Position numbers and translations under genes: made by a program
Source of the DNA: Fusobacteriaceae bacterium
GTDB lineage: Bacteria > Fusobacteriota > Fusobacteriia > Fusobacteriales > Fusobacteriaceae
NCBI GenBank assembly: GCA_030625925.1
Contig: DAOUPY010000108.1
Location: forward strand, 1-5,987
DNA length: 5,987 bases
Direction of reading: 5' to 3'
Notes under the pieces: model-generated
The model's database searches: none
Told to the model about the DNA's origin: nothing
What the model saw: only the letters and a program-made list of their open reading frames with translations
Shown: positions 1 to 5,894 of the stretch, piece after piece
How the letters are laid out: every line of letters begins with the position of its first letter
Position numbering within the stretch: position 1 is the stretch's first letter

Positions 1-125
1 ACTATACTATTTATCAGATTTTCTAAATTTTACATATAAGCCGCTAAGTTATTTCAACAATTATTATAAAATTCTAAATTTCTTTTATCAACTAATTAGA
101 GATTAGCTCTTTTTTTAATTTAAGT

Positions 126-200
126 CAAACCCAAAATAGAACATTTCACTTCGTTTTAGCGCACTCTAATTGAAGTAATGTTATGGGTTGTGATTTTTTT
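126..200 (+). terminator. possible terminator-like imperfect hairpin
   Basis: AACCC near 129 and GGGTT near 189 close a long imperfect stem. The inner arms read ACATT and ACTTC on the left and GAAGT and AATGT on the right, with small bulges and a loop of about 20 bases. The structure is followed by seven T at 194-200. This could be the intrinsic terminator of a gene lying before the window. The irregular stem and the four to five bases between stem and T run make it weak, and a decayed mobile-element end is an alternative. Confidence 0.25.
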
Positions 201-800
201 GTCAAAAAAATTTTAATCTATAATCTGTGGTATTAGAGTCTAAAATTTTGATATTAAAACACTTTAAAAATGATACAAATAAAAAAAATTCAACATATGA
301 ACTAAGATATTTTTATTTTTAAATAGTTAATTTCAGGTGTATTTTTTTACTTTTATTTTTTATACTTTTAGTCAATTCATCAACAATTTTAATGATTTAT
401 TAGTTATTTTTAATGATTTTTTTTGTGATCCAACTATTTCTATATGAGTTCTATATCGATATTTAATCTCGTATTTATATATAAAAATATTTATTTTTTA
501 TTCTATTTCAGATTCTACTCCAGACTAATATTAGAATATTAAATCATCTATTTTATTTATTTTTATTTTTAATAACTTTGTATTTTTGAGAGGGATACGT
601 GAAACAGATAACAATTAATTTTAAATATTTTTTTCTATTTTCTTATATCTAATTAATGTTATTCTCATGGAATTTTAATTTAAAAGGTGTAAAATCAATT
701 AAAAACCTTAATGAGGATTTTTTAGAAAAATAAAGTTTTTCTATGTTTTCTTAACAAACTTATTTTTATGAAGTATTCTCTATCAAATTAAAAAATGGGA

Positions 801-831
801 GTGAAATAACATTATGTTTAGATTTTATAAT
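801..831 (+). promoter_or_regulatory. candidate promoter of the methyltransferase gene
   Basis: A perfect TATAAT lies at 826-831. The best upstream match to a -35 box is GTGAAA at 801-806, with a long 19-base spacer. Transcription would start near 838, just before the anti-Shine-Dalgarno leader. In DNA this AT-rich, TATAAT arises often by chance, so the call rests mainly on position. Confidence 0.3.
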
Positions 832-860
832 TTTGATGGAGTATAACAACTTAACAGGCC

Positions 861-917
861 TCCTCCTCAATAATTACAATACATATATGTAGTAATTATC
901 GATTAATAACAGGAGGA
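861..917 (+). promoter_or_regulatory. leader hairpin that can sequester the ribosome binding site
   Basis: TCCTCCT at 861-867 is the exact reverse complement of AGGAGGA at 911-917, the Shine-Dalgarno sequence of the gene starting at 923. Between them lies a second perfect inverted repeat, ATAATTAC (870-877) and GTAATTAT (892-899), enclosing the 12-base palindrome TACATATATGTA (880-891). The whole can fold as a stacked hairpin with the ribosome binding site paired in the basal stem. This would limit translation unless opened by a ligand, protein, temperature or leader translation. The inner palindrome could instead be a DNA operator. The complementarity is visible; the switch function is inferred. 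No known riboswitch class is recognised. Confidence 0.45.
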
Positions 918-922
918 ATAAA

Positions 923-1688
923 ATGAATATAGATGAAAATAAAAAATTTGAAAGATATATTTTAGATGTAGAGAAAGAGTTTACAGGTTGGAGTTTTAAT
1001 TATTTAACACATAATGGTCGAATGAAAGAGTTTCCATTAAGTTGGAATTATTATAATAAAATAATAGACTATTGCAGTCATGCAGACTCTCTTTTAGATA
1101 TGGGAACTGGTGGCGGTGAATTCTTGTCTTCATTAACTTTTTTTACCCAAAGATACCTGTGCCACAGAGGGATATGAACCAAATATTAAAGAAGCAAAGA
1201 AACGACTAGAACCTCTAGGAATAAATGTTTTTTCTGTAGAGGAAGATGCAGCTCTTCCTATCCTTTCAGAAAGGTTTGATTTAATAATCAATCGCCATGA
1301 ATCTTTCTCCCCTCTTGAAGTCATGAGGATTTTGAAACCAGAAGGATATTTTATAACTCAGCAGGTTGGAGGATTAAATGATATTGATTTAAATCTGCTC
1401 TTAGGAGCAGATAACTGTCAATATGAAGGTTGGAACTTAGATAAAGCATGTGAAAGTCTTAGATCATGTGGTTTTCAATTAAAAGAACTAAAGGAAGATA
1501 AAGTAAAAACAAGATTTTATGATATTGGTGCAATAATATACTATCTAAAAGCAATACCCTGGCAGATTCCAGATTTTAGCCCTGATAAGTACTATAAACA
1601 GTTATTTCATATACATGAGCTTATTAGGAAACAAGGATATATAGATTTGATTTGTCACCGTTTCTTTATTGTTGCTCAAAAAAAATAA
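923..1688 (+). pseudogene. class I SAM-dependent methyltransferase, frameshifted
   Basis: A methyltransferase interrupted by one frameshift. The first part starts at ATG 923, five bases after AGGAGGA, and carries the SAM-binding motif I, LLDMGTGGGEFL (residues 57-68). It runs out of frame after the T run at 1138-1144 and stops at 1175-1177. In the frame one base later the family sequence resumes without a gap: PKDTCATEGYEPN, the FDLIINRHESF segment, RILKPEGYFITQQVGG, and a complete C-terminus ending HRFFIVAQKK at 1688. Removing one T from the seven restores a protein of 254 residues, a normal length for this family. The substrate is unknown. The single lesion in a homopolymer suggests a recent mutation, an assembly or sequencing error, or slippage; no other decay is seen. 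An internal ATG at 1323 would give only the C-terminal half, without the SAM motif, and is probably not a real start. Confidence 0.85.
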
Positions 1689-1695
1689 AAGGTCT

Positions 1696-1729
1696 AAAAA
1701 AGGCTTCCAATTTTGGAAGCCTTTCTTTA
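1696..1729. terminator. bidirectional intrinsic terminator between convergent genes
   Basis: AAAGGCTTCCAA (1699-1710) and TTGGAAGCCTTT (1713-1724) form a 12-base perfect palindrome. On the plus strand the stem is followed by TCTTTATT and lies ten bases after the methyltransferase stop. On the minus strand it ends in six T (complement of the A run 1696-1701), an even better tail, and so can end transcripts from the transporter side. It probably serves both converging units. Confidence 0.88.
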
Positions 1730-1846
1730 TTAAATGATATCTAAAAACTTCTGATTAAAGTGATTTAAACACTTTTTCCCTTTCCAAAGACAGGGACCTT
1801 TGGAATCTCCATAGTATTTATTCATACCATAGACTAACCTGTCCAT
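1730..1846 (-). CDS. possible small protein of 38 residues, unrecognised
   Basis: An open frame from ATG 1846 to TAA 1730, beginning MDRLVYGMNKYY and ending HFNQKFLDII. The composition is protein-like, with a Gly-Pro-Cys-Leu-Trp segment and a second Cys seven residues after the first (CLWKGKKC), and is less AT-biased than random sequence here. It begins 27 bases after the transporter stop, in the same frame, and its stop lies just before the terminator that would end that transcript. Against it: there is no clear Shine-Dalgarno sequence before either ATG (1846 or 1822), and the frame is short. It could be a real small protein, or the surviving tail of a lost gene. I do not recognise a family. 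Confidence 0.25.
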   Translation of the reverse strand: MDRLVYGMNKYYGDSKGPCLWKGKKCLNHFNQKFLDII

Positions 1847-1873
1847 AACATCTATATGAGTTCTAAATTAGAA

Positions 1874-3490
1874 TTATTTTATCCCCTCAAATTCCAATTC
1901 TTCCAAGATTTTTTCAACAATGTAGGAGATATGTCTATTTATTCTTCTATATTTTGCCATAATCTCCATACGAAGATGATTTGAATAATCTTCTTTTTTC
2001 AATGGATTTATAGTAGAAAGAGATGCTGAAGTATTATCACACCTTTCTTTAAGTCTTTGAAGTTCATAGATGTCAGAGTTTTCAATCAATTTACTTATAA
2101 TTTCAAGAGAACTCATCACATCCATATGACAGCTCTTTATTTTTTGTAAACTTTCTTTAGAAAGTCTTGTTTCAGTATTTTTCATTTTAATATATATTTT
2201 TGCTAGACTAGCTCCATAATCTCCCATAGATTCTAATTCATCGGATACTCCTAAGATCATCCTGGATTCATTCAGTATCTGGTGGGAGTTTGTGGCATTT
2301 AAAAGTTCAGTCAGTTCTTTCCGTATACTCTCTTGTTTTCTGTCCTGATATTCCTCCCCCTCAAATAATCTTTTTATCTTTTTACCTTCCTCCTTATCGG
2401 TGAGTATTAGAAAAAAAAGCTCCATATCATCTTTAAAACGTTTCGACATTTGAATAATTTCCATTTTTTCTTTTTCCAGAATTATTCCTGGGAAATTATA
2501 AAGTTTTTCTAAAGAGTATTCTCCTTCCACCTCTTTTTTTTCCCTTCCAATTTTTTCCACCAACTTCAAAAAAACATTAATAAATGGTATAAAGATAAAA
2601 ACTAATCCTACATTAAAAACAGTGTGAGAAAGAGCAATGTATTTTGCTACATTTTCTTTAGGATCAACAATCTCTCCTATAATCGACGTATATACATAAA
2701 ATAACGGAATAATAATAACTACTCCTACTATCTTTATTATTATATGGGCATAAGCAGCTCTTCTCGCATAAAGTTTTGCCCCCAGAGAAGCTAAATAAGC
2801 TGTTATAGTAGTTCCTATATTTTGTCCTAAAACCAAAGCTACTGCCGTCTCCGGTGTTATTACTTCCTGAGTCGCAAGAGCCATAGTTATTCCAATTGTT
2901 GCCGCAGAAGACTGCAGTATGGAGGTGACGAATGCTCCCATAAGAGCAGAAAAAATAACTCCACGATATGTTTCAGCTGAAAAGAAAGAGAAAAAAGATA
3001 TAAATTGAGGCATATCCTTTACAGGTGTAACTCCTGATTTCATAATATACAATCCAAAGAAAATCATTCCAACACCTACTGCTGCCAAAGCCCTCTTTTT
3101 TATTTTTACAGATTGAACAAACAAAAAAGTAAGAGTCCCTATCCCTATTATTAACAGTCCGTATTTGTCTATCTCAAGAGCCAATATCCATCCTGTTAAA
3201 GTCGTCCCTATCCCTGCTCCCAATATTACTCCTACTGCCTGCTGGAGAGTCATAAGGGCTGCATTCAAAAATCCCACAACCATAACAGTAGTTACAGAAC
3301 TAGACTGAACTACGATAGTCATTAAGGCTCCTGTCAGTATTGCACCAAAAACATTAGAAGTCATACGTGAAATCATTTCCCGCAGTTTATATCCAGCTAA
3401 CTCCTGAATGGAGTCAGACATCATTTTCATACCGTAGAGAAACATTCCCAATCCCCCCACTACCTGAATAATTATATTTAAGATTATCAT
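1874..3490 (-). CDS. Na/Pi cotransporter family protein with C-terminal PhoU-like domain
   Basis: A 538-residue membrane protein of the bacterial Na+/phosphate cotransporter (PNaS, NptA/YjbB-like) family, expected to move phosphate or a similar anion with sodium across the cytoplasmic membrane. The N-terminal ~310 residues contain about eight hydrophobic segments and the family's duplicated core: QSSS (62-65) followed by GAGIGTTLTG (91-100), and QSSA (193-196) followed by GQNIGTTITA (222-231). SHTVFNVG (288-295) is also typical. From about 340 to 538 it is helical and charged, with ELESMGDYGASLAK (418-431), as in PhoU-like domains. The length matches the family. I chose ATG 3490 because GGAGGTGA lies four bases before it; an in-frame ATG at 3547 has no such site and would add a charged 19-residue extension. 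The gene converges with the methyltransferase and diverges from the regulator gene. Substrate specificity cannot be read from the sequence, and no Pho-box-like operator is evident. Confidence 0.93.
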   Translation of the reverse strand: MIILNIIIQVVGGLGMFLYGMKMMSDSIQELAGYKLREMISRMTSNVFGAILTGALMTIVVQSSSVTTVMVVGFLNAALMTLQQAVGVILGAGIGTTLTGWILALEIDKYGLLIIGIGTLTFLFVQSVKIKKRALAAVGVGMIFFGLYIMKSGVTPVKDMPQFISFFSFFSAETYRGVIFSALMGAFVTSILQSSAATIGITMALATQEVITPETAVALVLGQNIGTTITAYLASLGAKLYARRAAYAHIIIKIVGVVIIIPLFYVYTSIIGEIVDPKENVAKYIALSHTVFNVGLVFIFIPFINVFLKLVEKIGREKKEVEGEYSLEKLYNFPGIILEKEKMEIIQMSKRFKDDMELFFLILTDKEEGKKIKRLFEGEEYQDRKQESIRKELTELLNATNSHQILNESRMILGVSDELESMGDYGASLAKIYIKMKNTETRLSKESLQKIKSCHMDVMSSLEIISKLIENSDIYELQRLKERCDNTSASLSTINPLKKEDYSNHLRMEIMAKYRRINRHISYIVEKILEELEFEGIK

Positions 3491-3666
3491 AATGTCACCT
3501 CCCCCTATGTTTCTTATACATTTGCTCTTCTTCCTTTCCTTTATCATAAATAAAAAAGAATACGAAAATAAGTTTTTGTTTTATAGATTTCTATGAAACA
3601 ATTATGATTTGTTATTTTGTTTTTACTTTTCCCTGCAATATTCTTCATTTTTCCTCATCATTTCCT

Positions 3667-3695
3667 TTAAGAATCATCAAAATATATGATATAAT
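3667..3695 (+). promoter_or_regulatory. promoter of the hydrogenase regulator gene
   Basis: A perfect TATAAT (3690-3695) preceded by TG in the extended -10 position (3687-3688), and TTAAGA (3667-3672), four of six matches to TTGACA, at the ideal 17-base spacing. Transcription should start near 3702 and give a leader of about 38 bases. The leader contains a small hairpin, TGGCT/AGCCA (3713-3725), next to the ribosome binding site. This is the best promoter in the window. Confidence 0.65.
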
Positions 3696-3739
3696 TTAAA
3701 CAATTATCAATTTGGCTGTAAGCCATAAGGGAGTGAATT

Positions 3740-3982
3740 ATGAATAAAAGAATAGCCACTATGTCGATATTTGTTGAAAATAGAGACAGTATAACCAGTA
3801 TAAATAAGATATTAATGGATTTTTCAGACATTATAATCTCTAGAATGGGTATCCCCCATAGAGAAGCAGGTATTTCAGTTATTGTGTTGATTTTAGAAAC
3901 AAATAATGATAAAATAGGATCACTATCAGGTAAAATAGGTAATCTTAATGGTGTGTCTGTAAAGACTGCTACCAAGAAATAA
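3740..3982 (+). CDS. TM1266-family putative iron-only hydrogenase system regulator
   Basis: An 80-residue protein matching the small TM1266-type family annotated as putative iron-only hydrogenase system regulator, whose members have an ACT/NikR-C-like ferredoxin fold and usually lie next to hydE, hydF or hydG. Recognisable features are the N-terminal strand RIATMSIFVENRDS (4-17), the RMGIPHREAGISVIVLIL segment (35-52) and the C-terminal GSLSGKIGNLNGVSVKTA (60-77). There is no DNA-binding helix-turn-helix, so any regulatory role would be by ligand sensing or protein contact; the function is not proven in the family. The start is set by AGGGAG six bases before ATG 3740. It lies 133 bases before hydG on the same strand, and a good promoter lies just upstream. 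The length is normal. Confidence 0.93.
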   Translation: MNKRIATMSIFVENRDSITSINKILMDFSDIIISRMGIPHREAGISVIVLILETNNDKIGSLSGKIGNLNGVSVKTATKK

Positions 3983-4035
3983 CCTAATTTATCCTAATTA
4001 CAAGGAGATTTATTAAATTTCTAAGTAAAAGGGAG

Positions 4036-4060
4036 ATGATTGAAGATCATTTTTTTCTTT
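4036..4060 (+). terminator. weak hairpin with T tract before hydG
   Basis: ATGAT (4036-4040) and ATCAT (4046-4050) form a short stem with a five-base loop, followed by seven T and then CTTTTT. The stem is only five AT-rich pairs, so it is at best a partial terminator or attenuator between the regulator gene and hydG. The TTGAAGAT part (4040-4047) can instead pair with ATCTTCAA at 4084-4091, giving a competing structure. Confidence 0.25.
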
Positions 4061-4115
4061 TTGAATATGTGATTTTTATATCAATCTTCAAATTATTAAA
4101 TTTTGGAGGTATAAG

Positions 4116-5537
4116 ATGAATAACTTAGCATGGAAAGAGGAGATTAAAGAGGAAAGTTTTATCAATTCTGACTTAATCGAATCTCTATTATTGACTAACC
4201 CTACAGATGAAGATTTTTACAGGGTTATGGAAAAAGCAAAAAAAGGTGAAAGACTCAGTTTGGAAGAAACAACTGTTCTTTTAAATACCGAAGATCAGGA
4301 TAAGATCGATGAGATGTTTGCACTGGCAAAACATATCAAAGAGGATGTCTATGGAAATAGAGTAGTATTATTTGCTCCCCTATATCTAGGAAATAAATGC
4401 ACTAACTCTTGTACATACTGCGGGTTCAATGTTCAAAATGATCAGATGTGCAGGAAAACACTGTCCATGGATGAATTAGGACAAGAGATAGAAGCTCTTG
4501 TAGACGAAGGACACAAGAGAATTATCCAGGTATATGGTACTCACCCTGATTATTCTCCTGAATATATCAAAGATACTGTAAATAAAACTTATTCTGTAAA
4601 AAAAGGTAATGGAGAGATCAGACGTGTCAATATAAATGCAGCTCCTCAAACTATTGAGGACTTTAAAACTATAAAGGAATCAGAGATTGGAACATATCAG
4701 ATATTCCAAGAAACATATCATGAACCATCTTATGCAATGGTTCATCCTAAGGGAGAAAAATCTAACTTTAAGTGGAGATTATTTGGACTATCCCGTGCTA
4801 TGAAAGCAGGAATAGACGATGTAGGTATCGGAGCATTGTTTGGTATCTATAAGTGGAAATTTGAAGTTTTAGGATTGATGCAGCATGTGGAACATCTTGA
4901 AGATAATTTTGGTGTAGGTCCCCATACAATATCGTTCCCCAGGTTAAATGAGGCTTCTGGAGTCAATCATGATGATAAATATCTGATCAATGATATGGAA
5001 TTAAAAAGAATCATAGCTATCCTGAGATTGGCAGTTCCTTATACAGGACTTATCCTAACAGCCCGTGAAAATGCTGAACTTAGAAAAGAATGTATGGAGC
5101 TTGGAGTATCTCAGATAGATGCAGGTACTCAGATAGAATTGCAGGGATATTCTAATAAGAAAAATAAATGCAAACAGGATTTAGATAAGGAGCAGTTTAA
5201 GATAGGAGATTCTAGAGACCTGGATGATATCTTGAGGGAACTTATGAAAAATGGATTCACTCCATCATTCTGTACAGCCTGTTACAGGCTTGGCCGTACC
5301 GGGGAGCACTTTATGGAATTTTCAAAACCAGGATTTATCCATAATTTCTGTACTCCTAATGCGATCTTGACTTTAGCTGAATATCTTGAAGATTATGCCA
5401 GTGAAGAGACTAAAAAAGTAGGATATGATTTAATCAATAATAGTGTTGGTACATCTAGATTAACTGAAGAAACTAAGGCTTCTCTAAAGATAAAATTAGA
5501 GGAGATAAAAAATAGCAAGAGAGACCTATACTATTAG
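4116..5537 (+). CDS. hydG: [FeFe]-hydrogenase maturation radical SAM protein HydG (tyrosine lyase)
   Basis: HydG is a cytoplasmic radical SAM enzyme that cleaves L-tyrosine to p-cresol and dehydroglycine and converts the latter into CO and CN-, delivered as an Fe(CO)2(CN)-cysteine unit for the [FeFe]-hydrogenase H-cluster. The 473-residue product has family length. It carries the radical SAM motif CX3CX2C (Cys95, Cys99, Cys102) binding the SAM-dependent [4Fe-4S] cluster. It also has the HydG-specific C-terminal motif CX2CX22C (Cys386, Cys389, Cys412) binding the auxiliary [5Fe-4S] cluster; this motif separates HydG from its relative ThiH. GTHPDYSPEY (141-150), the IFQETYH segment (196-202) and DVGIGALFG (235-243) also fit HydG. 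GGAGG six bases before ATG 4116 supports the start. It follows the TM1266-family gene and is closed by its own terminator; hydE and hydF do not follow it directly. No inactivating change is seen. Confidence 0.98.
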   Translation: MNNLAWKEEIKEESFINSDLIESLLLTNPTDEDFYRVMEKAKKGERLSLEETTVLLNTEDQDKIDEMFALAKHIKEDVYGNRVVLFAPLYLGNKCTNSCTYCGFNVQNDQMCRKTLSMDELGQEIEALVDEGHKRIIQVYGTHPDYSPEYIKDTVNKTYSVKKGNGEIRRVNINAAPQTIEDFKTIKESEIGTYQIFQETYHEPSYAMVHPKGEKSNFKWRLFGLSRAMKAGIDDVGIGALFGIYKWKFEVLGLMQHVEHLEDNFGVGPHTISFPRLNEASGVNHDDKYLINDMELKRIIAILRLAVPYTGLILTARENAELRKECMELGVSQIDAGTQIELQGYSNKKNKCKQDLDKEQFKIGDSRDLDDILRELMKNGFTPSFCTACYRLGRTGEHFMEFSKPGFIHNFCTPNAILTLAEYLEDYASEETKKVGYDLINNSVGTSRLTEETKASLKIKLEEIKNSKRDLYY

Positions 5538-5561
5538 GCTTTCCTAGATATAATAGTATAG
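5526..5561 (+). repeat. inverted repeat spanning the hydG stop codon
   Basis: CTATACTATTA (5526-5536) and TAATAGTATAG (5551-5561) are perfect 11-base inverted copies flanking 14 bases; inside, TAGG (5535-5538) can pair with CCTA (5543-5546). The left arm covers the last three hydG codons and two bases of the stop. There is no T tract after it, so it is not a terminator by itself. It may protect the mRNA 3' end or slow ribosomes at the stop; this is inference. Confidence 0.5.
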
Positions 5562-5634
5562 CAAAATTTATTCTAGAAAAATATGAATACAAATAAAATA
5601 GATAAATAATAATAAACTATATTATAGAACATAG

Positions 5635-5664
5635 AAAAAAGCGTAGAAATCCTACGCTTTTTTC
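5635..5664. terminator. strong intrinsic terminator after hydG
   Basis: GCGTAG (5641-5646) and CTACGC (5652-5657) form a GC-containing stem with a five-base loop, extended by AAAAAA (5635-5640) and TTTTTT (5658-5663). The T run serves plus-strand transcripts from hydG; the A run gives a T tail for minus-strand transcripts, so it may work both ways. It lies about 100 bases after the hydG stop. Confidence 0.9.
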
Positions 5665-5693
5665 TTACCCTTTTTTCACCTCTGTGGCTATTA

Positions 5694-5894
5694 GTTTATT
5701 TCGTAAACATAAAACTTTGAGAAAATGAGATGAAGAGACTCACTAACAAATTCTAAGGGTTCCACCCTTAACTGGCTCTATTTACTTTTTATCTGAAAAA
5801 GAAATAGAGGAAAGAAAAGCAGAAATTTTGAAAACGGCTTTCAAGTAGAGGTAACATAGCCACGAGCTTTCGGGCTACAGTCCTCACTACGTTG
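5694..5894. repeat. cluster of hairpins, probable structured or dispersed repeat element
   Basis: No gene is seen from 5665 to the window end, but this part is full of inverted repeats. In order: GTTTA/TAAAC (5694-5708); TAAGGGT/ACCCTTA with a three-base loop (5754-5770); CTCTATTT plus CTTTTT against AAAAAG plus AAATAGAG with one bulged base (5776-5809); and a larger structure at 5842-5894. That last one has TAGCC, CGA, GCTT loop, TCG, GGCTA at its tip (5857-5877) and GTAG-AGG/CCT-CTAC below. It is richer in G and C than the DNA around it. It could be a dispersed intergenic repeat, a non-coding RNA or a mobile-element remnant. Strand is undetermined because the hairpins form either way. Confidence 0.45.

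Larger units (their letters stand above)
1..840. other. AT-rich stretch without a recognisable gene
   Basis: I see no coding region here on either strand: all frames are interrupted often, and the sequence is dominated by long A and T runs, far more AT-rich than the genes that follow. It holds several inverted repeats: an imperfect long hairpin at 126-189, ATTTTTTT/AAAAAAAT at 193-211, a small CCT/AGG hairpin with A and T flanks at 700-722, and TAGAAAAA/TTTTTCTA at 723-743. A GTG codon at 599 with GAGAGGG four bases before it opens only a 17-codon frame, which I do not call. It may be intergenic DNA or a decayed gene; I cannot tell which. Confidence 0.6.

Noticed and set aside
126..195. Possible integron attC site
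   Set aside because: The hairpin ends lack the RYYYAAC and GTTRRRY core boxes and there is no integrase or cassette gene nearby.
588..652. GTG-initiated 17-codon frame after GAGAGGG
   Set aside because: Too short, low complexity and without support; such frames are expected in AT-rich DNA.
1133..1324. Minus-strand open frame of 63 codons opposite the methyltransferase
   Set aside because: It lies wholly antisense to sequence that encodes recognisable methyltransferase motifs in the plus frames, and its translation has no family character.
1782..1805. TTCCAAAG/CTTTGGAA inverted repeat considered as a second terminator
   Set aside because: Neither strand has a T tract after the stem, and it lies inside the possible small ORF; the nearby 1696-1729 structure is a far better terminator.
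3491..3547. N-terminal extension of the Na/Pi transporter from ATG 3547
   Set aside because: There is no Shine-Dalgarno site before it; the extension contains the actual GGAGGTGA site of the downstream ATG translated as Gly-Gly-Gly-Asp.
3667..3975. Minus-strand open frame of 102 codons opposite the hydrogenase regulator gene
   Set aside because: It is antisense to a well-recognised family member with a good promoter and ribosome binding site, and is explained by the codon pattern of that gene.
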